Assembly: GCF_041320275.1 (NCBI RefSeq)
Contig: NZ_CP162023.1
Location: forward strand, 1,798,001 to 1,862,000
Source: Mumia sp. Pv4-285
GTDB taxonomy: Bacteria > Actinomycetota > Actinomycetes > Propionibacteriales > Nocardioidaceae
DNA length: 64,000 nucleotides
Direction: 5' to 3'
Shown: piece by piece, positions 48,810-57,654 of the stretch
How the letters are laid out: the number at the start of each line of letters is the position of its first letter
How positions within the stretch are numbered: the stretch's first letter is position 1
Program-made: the position numbers and the translations under genes
Notes under the pieces: generated by a model
The model's database searches: none
The model's input: only the letters and a program-made list of their open reading frames with translations
Told to the model about the DNA's origin: nothing

Positions 48810-49702
48810 GCACCGGCCTCAGCGGCGCCGCGGTGGCCGACCTCCTGCGCATCCGGGTCGACGACCCCGAGCGCATCGGACGGCTCGCGGCCGAGCGCAG
48901 CCGACCGGCCGGCCTCACCGGCGCGACCGGCCGCCTCCTGCTGGTCGCCGCCGACCACCCGGCGCGGGGTGCGCTCCGGGCCGGCGACTCGCCGCTCGCG
49001 ATGGGAGACCGCGCCGGCCTGCTGGACCGTGTGGTCCGCGCGCTGGCGCGTCCGGGGGTCGACGGGTTCCTCGGGACGGCCGACCTCGTCGACGACCTGC
49101 TCCTCCTGGGCGCGCTGGAGGACAAGGTCGTGTTCGGGTCGATGAACCGGGGCGGGCTGGCGGGCACGAGCTTCGAGATCGACGACCGGTTCACCGGGTA
49201 CGGCGCCGCGGCGATCGACCGTGCCGGGTTGCAGGGCGGCAAGATGCTCCTGCGCATCGATCCGTCGGACCCGGCGACGGTCCGGACGATGGAGGCGTGC
49301 GCGCGAGCGGTCGACGACCTCGCCTCGCGCGGACTCGCCGCGATGGTCGAGCCGTTCATCTCGCACCGCGACGAGCACGGGCGCGTCCGCAACGACCTGA
49401 CGACCGAGGCCGTCGTGCGCTCGGCGACGGTGGCCGCCGGTCTCGGGGGGACGTCGTCGCGGACCTGGTTGAAGCTGCCGGTCGTCGACGACATGGAGAC
49501 GGTGCTGGCGGCGACCACGCTGCCGGTCCTGCTGCTCGGCGGAGAGGTGTCGTCCGACCAGCAGGCGCAGTTCGCGCAGTGGTCGCACGCGCTGGCCAGT
49601 CCGAACGTCCGAGGGATGGTCGTCGGTCGCTCGCTGCTCTATCCGCCGGACGGCGACGTCGAGTCCGCGGTCGACGCGACGGTGGAGATGGTCGCGCGAT
49701 GA
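48806..49702 (+). CDS. Cgl0158-type (beta/alpha)8-barrel protein, candidate aldolase
   Basis: A 298-residue barrel protein of the group annotated in corynebacteria as Cgl0158 family. It has LLLVAADHPARGALRAGDSP, VDGFLGTADLVDDLLLLGAL, VVFGSMNRGGLAG, GGKMLLRIDPSDP, GLAAMVEPFISHRDE and WLKLPVVDDMETVL, a pattern like DhnA-type class I aldolases, in which lysines act in the barrel. It lies between iolC and iolB, where an aldolase for DKG phosphate (IolJ) is expected and is otherwise missing from the window. That it splits DKG phosphate into dihydroxyacetone phosphate and malonate semialdehyde is inferred from place only. Confidence 0.78.
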   Translation: MSTGLSGAAVADLLRIRVDDPERIGRLAAERSRPAGLTGATGRLLLVAADHPARGALRAGDSPLAMGDRAGLLDRVVRALARPGVDGFLGTADLVDDLLLLGALEDKVVFGSMNRGGLAGTSFEIDDRFTGYGAAAIDRAGLQGGKMLLRIDPSDPATVRTMEACARAVDDLASRGLAAMVEPFISHRDEHGRVRNDLTTEAVVRSATVAAGLGGTSSRTWLKLPVVDDMETVLAATTLPVLLLGGEVSSDQQAQFAQWSHALASPNVRGMVVGRSLLYPPDGDVESAVDATVEMVAR

Positions 49703-50559
49703 GCCGCCACGTGCTGAGGAGCGCCCCTGACGGCCAGGTCGCCGTGGACGTGACCCCGCAGAGCGCCGGTTGGGGCTTCAGCGGTCTGCGGGTCCTGCGC
49801 CTGACGGCGGGGGAGTCGTACGCCGCCGCGACCGCGGACACCGAGGTGCTGGTGGTCGCGCTGTCGGGGTCCTGCCGCGTCCGTTGCGGCACGGACGCGC
49901 TGGTGGTCGCGGGTCGACCCGACGTCTTCGCCGGTCCGAGCGACTTCGTGTACGTCCCACGTGACCAGGACTTCGAGGTGACCAGCGACGACGGCGGCCG
50001 GTTCGCCCTGGCTTCCGCACGCTGCGACCGCGTCCTGCCGTTCCGGCATCAGCCGGCCGCCGAGGTGCCGGTCGAGCTGCGCGGTGCGGGGAACGCGAGC
50101 CGGCAGGTGCACAACCTGTGCCTGCCCGACACCTTCGAGGCCGACCGGCTCCTCGTCTGCGAGGTCCTCACGCCGTCCGGCAACTGGTCGTCGTACCCGC
50201 CGCACAAGCACGACGAGCAGCGCGAGGGCGAGTCGGCGCTGGAGGAGATCTACTACTTCGAGGTCGCCGAGGGGCCGCACGGCCCGGGCATCGGCTACCA
50301 GCGGGTCTACGGCCACGCGGACGCGGAGATCGACGAGCTCGCCGAGGTCCGTACGGGCGACGTCGTCCTCATCCCGCACGGCTGGCACGGTCCGTCGATG
50401 GCGGCACCCGGCTACGACCTCTACTACCTCAACGTGATGGCCGGCCCGGGGACGGAGCGGGCGTGGCTGATCAGCGACGACCCGCAGCACGCGTGGGTCC
50501 GCGACACGTGGGCCTCGCAGGAGATCGACCCCCGGCTGCCGATGGGAGGACCCCGATGA
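49699..50559 (+). CDS. iolB: 5-deoxy-glucuronate isomerase
   Basis: A 286-residue cupin protein of the IolB family. The N-terminal half is a degenerate cupin domain (VLVVALSGSCRVRCGT). The C-terminal half has the metal-binding features of IolB: NWSSYPPHKHDEQ, EEIYYFEVAEGPHGPGIGYQRVY and VVLIPHGWHGPSMAAPGYDLYYLNVMAGP, with the histidines and glutamate expected for the active site. It converts 5-deoxy-glucuronate into 2-deoxy-5-keto-gluconate. It starts at 49699 as an ATGA overlap with the previous gene, and ends in an ATGA overlap with iolD. Confidence 0.93.
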   Translation: MSRHVLRSAPDGQVAVDVTPQSAGWGFSGLRVLRLTAGESYAAATADTEVLVVALSGSCRVRCGTDALVVAGRPDVFAGPSDFVYVPRDQDFEVTSDDGGRFALASARCDRVLPFRHQPAAEVPVELRGAGNASRQVHNLCLPDTFEADRLLVCEVLTPSGNWSSYPPHKHDEQREGESALEEIYYFEVAEGPHGPGIGYQRVYGHADAEIDELAEVRTGDVVLIPHGWHGPSMAAPGYDLYYLNVMAGPGTERAWLISDDPQHAWVRDTWASQEIDPRLPMGGPR

Positions 50560-52475
50560 GCACGACACGTCTCACCGTCGCCCAGGCGGTCGTCCGGTTC
50601 CTGGAGGCGCAGCACGTCGAGCGTGACGGCGTCGAGTCAGCCTTCTTCGCGGGGTGCTGGGGGATCTTCGGGCACGGGAACGTCGCCGGGGTGGGGCAGG
50701 CGCTGCTCGAGCGCGAGCAGTCGGGCGACCCGTCGCACCTGCGCTACCTCCAGGGCCGCAACGAACAGGCCATGGTCCACGCGGCGGTCGCGTACGCCCG
50801 CCAGCGCGACCGCCTCGCGGCGTTCGCGGTCACGGCCTCGATCGGCCCCGGGTCGACCAACATGATCACCGGCGCTGCGCTCGCGACGATCAACCGCCTG
50901 CCCGTGCTGCTCCTGCCCGGCGACGTCTTCGCGACCCGCGTCGCGAACCCCGTGCTGCAGGAGCTCGAGGACCCGACGAGCATGAACGCGTCGGTCAACG
51001 ACGCGTTCCGTCCCGTGTCGCGCTACTGGGACCGCGTCGAGCGGCCCGAGCAGCTGCCGTCCGCAATGCTCGCCGCGATGCGCGTGCTGACCGACCCGGC
51101 CGACACCGGCGCGGTGACGCTGTGCCTTCCGCAGGACGTGCAGGCGGAGGCGTACGACTGGCCCGACGCCCTGTTCGCGCGGCGGGTCTGGCACGTCGCC
51201 CGGCCGGTGCCGGAGCCGGCGCTGGTCGAGCAGGCCGCCACGCTGATCCGTGCGGCTCGGCGTCCGTTGATCGTCGCGGGCGGTGGCGTCATCTACTCCG
51301 GCGCCGACACGGCGCTGCGCCGGTTCGCCGAGGTGACCGGCATCCCGGTCGCCGAGACCCAGGCCGGCAAGGGCTCGCTCCCGTACGACCACCCCCAGGC
51401 CGTCGGGGCCATCGGCGCCACCGGGACGGCAGCCGCGGACGCGCTCGCCGACCAGTCCGATCTCGTGATCGGTGTGGGCACCCGTTGGAGCGACTTCACG
51501 ACGGCCTCGCGGACCGTCTTCGCCGATCCGGACGTCCGCTTCGTCAACCTCAACGTCGCCACGGTCGACGTCCACAAGCAGTCGGGTCTCGCGCTCCTCG
51601 CCGACGCCCGCACCGGGCTCGAGGCGCTCACCGACGCCCTCGACGGCTGGAAGGCACCCGCCGAGCACACCGCGGACGCCACCGAGCGGGCGCGGGAGTG
51701 GGACGCCGTCGTCGCCTCCGCGTACGGAGTCGAGCACACGCCGCTGATGGCCCAGTCCGCCGTGATCGGCGTCGTCAACGAGGGCACCGACCCCCGTGAC
51801 GTGGTCGTCTGCGCGGCCGGCTCGATGCCCGGCGACCTGCACAAGCTGTGGCGCACGCGGGACCGCAAGGGATACCACGTCGAGTACGGCTTCTCCTGCA
51901 TGGGCTACGAGATCGCGGGCGGGCTCGGCGTGAAGCTGGCTGCCCTCGACACCGACGACGACCGCGACGTCGTCGTCATGGTGGGCGACGGGTCGTACCT
52001 GATGATGGGGACCGAGCTCGTGACCGCGGTCGCCGAGCACGTGAAGATCATCGTCGTGCTGGTCCAGAACCACGGTTTCGCGTCGATCGGAGCACTGTCC
52101 GAGTCGCTCGGCTCGCAGCGCTTCGGGACCCGCTACCGTTACCGCACCGCCACCGGGCTCGACGGTGACCGGCTGCCCGTGGACCTGGCCGCCAACGCCG
52201 CCTCGCTCGGAGCCGACGTCATCTCGGCCCGGGGGATCGACGACCTCCGGACCGCGCTGCGCAGCGCGAAGGAGTCCGACCGTACGACCGTCATCCACGT
52301 GGAGACGGACCCGCTCGTGCCGGCTCCCGAGAGCCCGGCCTGGTGGGACGTCCCCGTGGCCGAGGTCTCGGAGCTCGGATCGACGCGCGAGGCGCGCGCG
52401 ACCTACGAGGGCCACAAGAAGAACCAGCGTCATCATCTCGACAACGTCAGAACACAAGGAGATCGGTTGCCATGA
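50556..52475 (+). CDS. iolD: 3D-(3,5/4)-trihydroxycyclohexane-1,2-dione hydrolase
   Basis: A 639-residue thiamine diphosphate enzyme that opens the diketone ring made by IolE to give 5-deoxy-glucuronate. The N-terminal Pyr domain has FFAGCWGIFGHGNVAGVGQAL, RNEQAMVHAAVAYA with the catalytic glutamate, and SIGPGSTNMITGAA. The middle domain includes PLIVAGGGVIYSG. The C-terminal PP domain has YGFSCMGYEIAGGLGVKLA and VVVMVGDGSYLMMGTEL, whose GDG followed by an N-H-G about 30 residues later binds the cofactor and metal. The length is near that of known IolD. It overlaps iolB and the next gene by 4 bases each. Confidence 0.95.
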   Translation: MSTTRLTVAQAVVRFLEAQHVERDGVESAFFAGCWGIFGHGNVAGVGQALLEREQSGDPSHLRYLQGRNEQAMVHAAVAYARQRDRLAAFAVTASIGPGSTNMITGAALATINRLPVLLLPGDVFATRVANPVLQELEDPTSMNASVNDAFRPVSRYWDRVERPEQLPSAMLAAMRVLTDPADTGAVTLCLPQDVQAEAYDWPDALFARRVWHVARPVPEPALVEQAATLIRAARRPLIVAGGGVIYSGADTALRRFAEVTGIPVAETQAGKGSLPYDHPQAVGAIGATGTAAADALADQSDLVIGVGTRWSDFTTASRTVFADPDVRFVNLNVATVDVHKQSGLALLADARTGLEALTDALDGWKAPAEHTADATERAREWDAVVASAYGVEHTPLMAQSAVIGVVNEGTDPRDVVVCAAGSMPGDLHKLWRTRDRKGYHVEYGFSCMGYEIAGGLGVKLAALDTDDDRDVVVMVGDGSYLMMGTELVTAVAEHVKIIVVLVQNHGFASIGALSESLGSQRFGTRYRYRTATGLDGDRLPVDLAANAASLGADVISARGIDDLRTALRSAKESDRTTVIHVETDPLVPAPESPAWWDVPVAEVSELGSTREARATYEGHKKNQRHHLDNVRTQGDRLP

Positions 52476-53434
52476 AAACTCTCAGACTCGTCGGGGTCGT
52501 CGCGGCCTCGGCACTGGCCCTGTCCGCGTGCAGCGGGACGGGCCAGGACGACGACGGCGCGTCAGGCAACAAGGAGGACTACACCTATGCCGTGATCACG
52601 CACTCCAGCGCGGGCGACGCGTTCTGGGACCGCGTGAAGTCCGGTGCCGAGCAGGCTGCCGACGACTACGGCGTGACGGTCCAGTACGACAGCGACCCCG
52701 ACCCCGCGGGTCAGTCCCAGAAGATCGACGGCGCGGTCGCCGACAAGGTCGACGGCATCGTCGTCTCGATGGCCAATCCCGACGGTCTGGAGACGAGCAT
52801 CAAGGCCGCCGTCGCCGCCGGCATCCCCGTCGTGACCATCAACTCCGGCGTGGACCGCTTCAAGGAGTTCGGTGCGATCACCCACGTCGGCCAGAGCGAG
52901 GCGATCGCCGGCGCCGCCGTCGGTGAGCGCATGAAGGCGGAGGGCCTGACCAACGTCATCTGCGTCATCCAGGAGGCCGGCAACGTCGGGCTGGAGGAGC
53001 GCTGCAAGGCCGTCGGCGACACCCTCGGTGGCTCCGTCGAGAACCTCCAGGTCGACGGCACCGACGACGCCGCCGTCCAGGCGAGCATCACCTCCAAGCT
53101 CCAGGCGGACACGTCGATCGACGGCGTCCTCACCCTCGGCGGCCAGTACGCGATCGACGCCGTCGGTGCGGTCGAGCAGGCCGGCAGCGGAGCCAAGATC
53201 GCGACGTTCGACCTCTCCGAGGACGTCATCACGAACATCCAGGACGGCAAGATCCTCTTCGCCGTCGACCAGCAGCCGTACGTGCAGGGCTACCTGGGCG
53301 TGACGACGCTCTACCTGAAGGACATCAACGGCAACGACGTCGGCGGCGGCCAGCCGGTCAACTCGGGTCCCGCGTTCGTCACGCAGGACAACGCCGACGC
53401 CGTCCTCGAGTTCGCGAAGAACGGCACGCGCTGA
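52472..53434 (+). CDS. Sugar ABC transporter substrate-binding lipoprotein
   Basis: A 320-residue type I periplasmic binding protein (RbsB-like). A lipoprotein signal (KTLRLVGVVAASALALSAC) anchors it to the outer face of the membrane. The mature domain starts YAVITHSSAGDAFWDRVKSGAEQAADDYGV and continues with QKIDGAVADKVDGIVVSMANPDGLETSIKAAVAAGIPVVTINSG, the hinge pattern of the family, and FAVDQQPYVQGYLGV near the end. The position in the iol operon suggests an inositol as its ligand; this is inference. It starts in an ATGA overlap with iolD, and the SD is GGAG. A stem-loop follows before the permease. Confidence 0.92.
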   Translation: MKTLRLVGVVAASALALSACSGTGQDDDGASGNKEDYTYAVITHSSAGDAFWDRVKSGAEQAADDYGVTVQYDSDPDPAGQSQKIDGAVADKVDGIVVSMANPDGLETSIKAAVAAGIPVVTINSGVDRFKEFGAITHVGQSEAIAGAAVGERMKAEGLTNVICVIQEAGNVGLEERCKAVGDTLGGSVENLQVDGTDDAAVQASITSKLQADTSIDGVLTLGGQYAIDAVGAVEQAGSGAKIATFDLSEDVITNIQDGKILFAVDQQPYVQGYLGVTTLYLKDINGNDVGGGQPVNSGPAFVTQDNADAVLEFAKNGTR

Positions 53435-53441
53435 CGTACCG

Positions 53442-53473
53442 GGTGGGGGCCACGCCGGCGCGCGGCCCCCACC
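53442..53473 (+). other. Stem-loop between binding protein and permease genes
   Basis: GGTGGGGGCC (53442-53451) and GGCCCCCACC (53464-53473) form a perfect 10-bp stem with a 12-base loop. It lies in the only large gap of the operon (92 bases). It may reduce read-through or protect the binding-protein mRNA from 3' decay. Confidence 0.6.
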
Positions 53474-53526
53474 ACCCCCTCCGACCCCGCCGCCCCTTCA
53501 GACCCCGCCGTGACAGGAGACCGACG

Positions 53527-54564
53527 ATGGCAACAGCAACGGCACCCCCAGACGAACGCGTCGCGACGACGGGGCCGCTCGCGCGGCTCCTGAAGCGCCC
53601 CGAGATCGGCGCCCTGATCGCGGCGCTGGTGGTCTTCCTCTTCTTCGCGCTGACCACGGAGACGTTCGCCACGCCGGCCGGCGCGAGCACGTGGCTCCAG
53701 ACGTCGTCGACGATCGGGATCATGGCGGTCGCCGTCTCGCTCCTCATGATCGGCGGCGAGTTCGACCTCTCCGCCGGTGTCATGACCGGGTTCACGGGGC
53801 TGACGGTCGGGGTGATGACGACGCACTGGGGCGTGAACATCTGGGTCGCGATCCTGCTGGCGCTGGTGCTCGCGCTCGCGGTCGGTGCCCTCAACGGCTT
53901 CATGGTCATGAAGACGGGTCTGCCGAGCTTCATCGTCACGCTCGGCACGTTCTTCGTCCTCCAGGGCATCGACCTCGCGCTGGTCAAGCTGATCATCGGC
54001 CAGGTCGCGATCCAGGGGATGTCGAACGTCCCCTACTACGACCAGCCGCAGAAGATCTTCGGATCGACCTTCTCGGTCGGGGGCGCCACCATCCACGTCT
54101 CGGTGATCTGGTGGATCGCCGTCACGATCATCGCGTCGTGGGTGCTGCTGCGGACCCGGGCGGGCAACTGGATCTTCGCGGTCGGCGGCGCGCAGGCGGC
54201 CTCACGCCAGGTCGGCGTCCCGGTGTTCCGGACGAAGATCGGCCTCTTCATGACCACGGCCTTCGCCGGCTGGATCGTGGGCATGCTCGTGCTGTTCCGT
54301 ACGTCCACCGTGCAGAGCAACACGGGCATCGGCCAGGAGTTCATCTACATCATCTGCGCCGTCGTCGGCGGCTGCCTGCTCACGGGCGGGTACGGCTCGG
54401 CGATCGGCGCCGCGCTCGGCGCCCTGATCTACGGGATGGTCAACCAGGGCATCCCGTACTCCGGGTGGGACAGCAACTGGCTGAAGGCGGTCCTCGGCGT
54501 GATGCTCCTCGGGGCCTGCCTGATCAACAACTGGGTTCGCAAGAGGGCGGAGAACGCACGATGA
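53527..54564 (+). CDS. Sugar ABC transporter permease
   Basis: A 345-residue permease of the RbsC/XylH family, with about nine or ten transmembrane segments (for example [61 protein letters not shown] and [13 protein letters not shown]). The family-specific GGEFDLSAG turn and a conserved [13 protein letters not shown] are present, as is the ATP-binding-subunit contact segment [18 protein letters not shown] near the cytoplasmic loop. GGAG stands ahead of the ATG at 53527. Only one permease gene is present, so a homodimer is expected. It is one part of the inositol-type importer in this operon. Confidence 0.92.
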   Translation: MATATAPPDERVATTGPLARLLKRPEIGALIAALVVFLFFALTTETFATPAGASTWLQTSSTIGIMAVAVSLLMIGGEFDLSAGVMTGFTGLTVGVMTTHWGVNIWVAILLALVLALAVGALNGFMVMKTGLPSFIVTLGTFFVLQGIDLALVKLIIGQVAIQGMSNVPYYDQPQKIFGSTFSVGGATIHVSVIWWIAVTIIASWVLLRTRAGNWIFAVGGAQAASRQVGVPVFRTKIGLFMTTAFAGWIVGMLVLFRTSTVQSNTGIGQEFIYIICAVVGGCLLTGGYGSAIGAALGALIYGMVNQGIPYSGWDSNWLKAVLGVMLLGACLINNWVRKRAENAR

Positions 54565-55499
54565 GCGCTGCGAGCAAGGACCAGAAGGCGGACGACGTCA
54601 GCACGAGCGCGCCGCCGCCCCCAGGGACCCCGATCATCGAGGTCAAGGACATCGGCAAGCGCTACGGCAACGTCATCGCGCTCAGCGACGTCACGACGAC
54701 GGTGAAGGCCGGCGAGGTGACGTGCATCCTCGGCGACAACGGTGCCGGCAAGTCGACGTTCATCAAGATCCTCGCCGGTGCTCACGAGCACAGCGAGGGG
54801 ACGCTGCTCATCGACGGCATCGCGCGCCAGTTCTCGAGCCCGAGGGCCGCGCTCAGCCTCGGCATCGCCACGGTCTACCAGGACCTGGCGGTCGTGCCGC
54901 TGATGCCGGTGTGGCGCAACTTCTTCCTCGGGTCGGAGCCGACGAAGGGGGCCGGCCCGCTGCGGCGCCTCGACATCGACGCCATGAAGCGCATCACCAA
55001 GAGCGAGCTCGCCGGCATGGGCATCGACCTGCGCGACGTCGACCAGCCGATCGGGACGCTGTCGGGCGGTGAGCGCCAGTGCGTCGCGATCGCCCGAGCG
55101 GTCTACTTCGGCGCGCGCGTGCTGATCCTCGACGAGCCCACCGCTGCTCTCGGCGTCAAGCAGTCGGGAGTGGTCCTGAAGTACATCGCGAAGGCCCGCG
55201 AGCGTGGCCTGGGCGTCGTCTTCATCACGCACAACCCGCACCACGCGTACCCGGTCGGCGACCGCTTCGTGCTGCTGCGTCGCGGTCGCAGCATGGGCGA
55301 CTTCCCGAAGGCGGAGATGACGCTCGACGAGCTCACCGCGATGATGGCCGGCGGGGCCGAGCTGGAGGCGCTGAGCCACGAGCTCAGCCGCGACCTCGGC
55401 GCCGACTCGACGATCGCCCAGGAGATGGAGGCGGACGCGGCGGGCGTCGAGGCGGCGATGGACGCCGGCTCGCAGCCGGACGGAGGAACCCGGGGATGA
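54561..55499 (+). CDS. Sugar ABC transporter ATP-binding protein, single domain
   Basis: A 312-residue ATPase. A Pro-rich N-terminal tail precedes the single ABC domain: Walker [11 protein letters not shown]-loop [10 protein letters not shown], signature LSGGERQ, Walker [13 protein letters not shown], and H-loop FITHN. Most sugar importers of this class (RbsA, XylG, AraG) have two ABC domains in one chain; this one has one, like FrcA-type proteins, so two copies must pair. The C-terminal extension of about 55 residues is acidic and helical ([24 protein letters not shown]). It overlaps the permease by 4 bases (ATGA). Confidence 0.92.
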   Translation: MSAASKDQKADDVSTSAPPPPGTPIIEVKDIGKRYGNVIALSDVTTTVKAGEVTCILGDNGAGKSTFIKILAGAHEHSEGTLLIDGIARQFSSPRAALSLGIATVYQDLAVVPLMPVWRNFFLGSEPTKGAGPLRRLDIDAMKRITKSELAGMGIDLRDVDQPIGTLSGGERQCVAIARAVYFGARVLILDEPTAALGVKQSGVVLKYIAKARERGLGVVFITHNPHHAYPVGDRFVLLRRGRSMGDFPKAEMTLDELTAMMAGGAELEALSHELSRDLGADSTIAQEMEADAAGVEAAMDAGSQPDGGTRG

Positions 55500-56650
55500 C
55501 GGGGGACCTCGGCGTCGGGGTCGTCGGCCTCGGGTGGATGGGCGAGGCCCACACCCGGGCGTACGCTCGCCTCCTCCACCACTACCCGGCCGCGCCGCTG
55601 CGGCCACGTCTCGTCGCCGTCGCGGATCCCGCCGACGACGACCGGATCGCCCGCGGGGCGACCGCGTACGGGTTCGCCCACACCTACACCGACTGGCACG
55701 ACCTGCTGGACCGTGACGACGTGGACGTCGTGTCCGTGACCGGCCCGAACTACGTCCACGCCGAGATCGGCGTCGCCGTCGCCGAGGCGGGCAAGCACCT
55801 GTGGATCGAGAAGCCGGTGGGGCGCAGCGCGGCGGAGACGCGCGCCGTCGCCGCCGCGGTGCAGGCCGCTGGAGTGCAGTCGGCGGTCGGCTTCAACTAC
55901 CGCAACGCGCCGGCCGTCGAGCGCGCGCGCGAGCTCGTCGGGAGCGGCCGTCTCGGCACGGTGACCCACGTCGACGTCCGGTTCTGCTCCGACTACGCGG
56001 CCCACCCGCAGGGTGCGCTCTCGTGGCGGTTCCAGAACGCGTACGCCGGATCCGGGGTGCTGGGCGACCTCGTCAGCCACGCGGCGGACCTCGCCCGGTA
56101 CGTCGTCGGCGAGATCGCCGAGCTGGTGGCCGACGACGCACGGTTCGTGGCACAGCGACCGCCGGCGGTCGGCGCCGCCTCGCACTTCTCTCGCGGCGGC
56201 GAGGGCCCGCTGCTCGACGTGGAGAACGAGGACTACGTCGGGGCGCTGCTGCGCTTCGCGGGCGGGGCGCGCGGCACGCTCGTCTCCAGCCGCGCGTCGG
56301 TGGGGGAGCAGTGCACGTACGGCATCGAGGTGCACGGCACCAGCGGGGCGCTGGCCTGGGACTTCCGACGGATGGGGGAGCTGCGGGTGTGCCTCGACCA
56401 GGACTACCAGGACGCCTCGTACGCGACGTGGTTCTCGACGCCGCGCGACGGCGAGCTCGGAGCCTTCCAGCCGGGGACGGGCATCGCGATGGGCTACGAC
56501 GACCTCAAGGTGATCGAGGCCGAGCGGCTCGTCCGGTCGATCGCCGACGGCAAGCCGTACGGCGCGACGCTGCACGACGCGGTCGTCGCCGCGGAGACCG
56601 TTGAGGCGCTCGGGACGTCGGTCGCCGAGCGCCGGTGGGTGAGCCTGTGA
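55496..56650 (+). CDS. Gfo/Idh/MocA-family oxidoreductase (first of three)
   Basis: A 384-residue NAD(P)-dependent dehydrogenase. The N-terminal Rossmann fold has [20 protein letters not shown], and the conserved catalytic lysine motif appears in [14 protein letters not shown]. The C-terminal domain includes [14 protein letters not shown] and a G-x-x-R-x-x-x-G-E-Q segment before a [15 protein letters not shown] stretch. It is longer than the two that follow and diverges from them. In an inositol operon such proteins oxidise inositol stereoisomers or inososes; which one is not readable. It begins in an ATGA overlap and ends in a GTGA overlap. Confidence 0.87.
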   Translation: MTGDLGVGVVGLGWMGEAHTRAYARLLHHYPAAPLRPRLVAVADPADDDRIARGATAYGFAHTYTDWHDLLDRDDVDVVSVTGPNYVHAEIGVAVAEAGKHLWIEKPVGRSAAETRAVAAAVQAAGVQSAVGFNYRNAPAVERARELVGSGRLGTVTHVDVRFCSDYAAHPQGALSWRFQNAYAGSGVLGDLVSHAADLARYVVGEIAELVADDARFVAQRPPAVGAASHFSRGGEGPLLDVENEDYVGALLRFAGGARGTLVSSRASVGEQCTYGIEVHGTSGALAWDFRRMGELRVCLDQDYQDASYATWFSTPRDGELGAFQPGTGIAMGYDDLKVIEAERLVRSIADGKPYGATLHDAVVAAETVEALGTSVAERRWVSL

Positions 56651-57654
56651 GCGCCGAACTGAGGGTCGGGGTCGTCGGGGTCGGCGCGATGGGTGCGGAC
56701 CACGTCCGCACGCTGTCGGAGGCCGTCCCGTCGACCCGGGTGACCGAGGTCTTCGACCGGGACACCGACCGCGCCAAGCAGGTCGCCGAGCTCGCCGGAG
56801 GGCGCGTGGCCGAGTCGGCCGAGGGGCTCGTGCACTCGGCCGACGTCGACGCCGTCGTCGTGGCCTCCCCGGACTCCACCCATGCGGCGCTCGTCCTCGC
56901 CTGCCTCGCGGCGGGCAAGCCGGTGCTGTGCGAGAAGCCGCTCGCGGTGACGGCGGACGACGCGCTGCGTGTCGTCGAGGCCGAGGTCGCCGGTGGCCGC
57001 AGGCTCGTCCAGGTCGGGTTCATGCGCCGGTACGACCCGGGTTACGCCCGGCTCAAGCGGACCCTCCGCGCGGGGCTGCTCGGCGAGCCTCGCATGGTGC
57101 ACAACGTCCACCGCAACGCTGCGTCCGGCCCCGGCTCCACCGGCGCCTCGATCGTGACCGGCTCGATGATCCACGAGCTCGACACGGTCCCGTGGCTCCT
57201 CGACGACCGCATCGTCGGCATCCGTGTGACGTCACCGGTAGCCGACGGGCTGCCGGACCCGCAGCTGGCCGTGATCGAGATGGCCTCCGGGATCCTCGCC
57301 ACGGTGGAGGTGTTCGTGAACGCCGCCTACGGGTACGACGTACGGTGCGAGGTCGTCGGCACGGCGGGGACCGCCTCGCTCGCACCCGCGGTGCCGGTCA
57401 GCCTCCGGTCGGCCGGCACGGACGGGGTGGAGGTCAGCTCCGACTTCGTCGCCCACTTCGCCGACGCGTACCGGGTCGAGCTCCTCGCATGGTCGCGCGC
57501 GGCGCTCGCCGGTGGAGCCGAGGGCCCCAGCGCCTGGGACGGCTATCTCGCCAACGTGGTGGCCGAGGCGGGCGTCGCGGCGCTCCACAGCGGCGAACGC
57601 CACGCGGTCTCGCCGGTCGACCGGCCGTCCCTCTACGACGAGGGCGTCCGATGA
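56647..57654 (+). CDS. iolG: Inositol 2-dehydrogenase
   Basis: A 335-residue Gfo/Idh/MocA protein whose length and motifs fit IolG, which oxidises myo-inositol to 2-keto-myo-inositol with NAD+. It has the nucleotide loop VGVVGVGAMGADHVRTL, VVVASPDSTHAALVLACLAAGKPVLCEKPLAVT with the catalytic lysine, then VQVGFMRRYDPGYARLK and GSMIHELDTVPWLLDD with H and D in the active site. The start is a GTG overlapping the previous gene as GTGA. Of the three dehydrogenases in the operon it is the closest in pattern to characterised IolG, but isomer specificity is not proven. Confidence 0.87.
   Translation: MSAELRVGVVGVGAMGADHVRTLSEAVPSTRVTEVFDRDTDRAKQVAELAGGRVAESAEGLVHSADVDAVVVASPDSTHAALVLACLAAGKPVLCEKPLAVTADDALRVVEAEVAGGRRLVQVGFMRRYDPGYARLKRTLRAGLLGEPRMVHNVHRNAASGPGSTGASIVTGSMIHELDTVPWLLDDRIVGIRVTSPVADGLPDPQLAVIEMASGILATVEVFVNAAYGYDVRCEVVGTAGTASLAPAVPVSLRSAGTDGVEVSSDFVAHFADAYRVELLAWSRAALAGGAEGPSAWDGYLANVVAEAGVAALHSGERHAVSPVDRPSLYDEGVR

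Noticed and set aside
50637-52457. 606-residue minus-strand frame opposite iolD
   Set aside because: Shadow of a clear thiamine-diphosphate enzyme gene; composition is Val/Arg/Asp with no motif.
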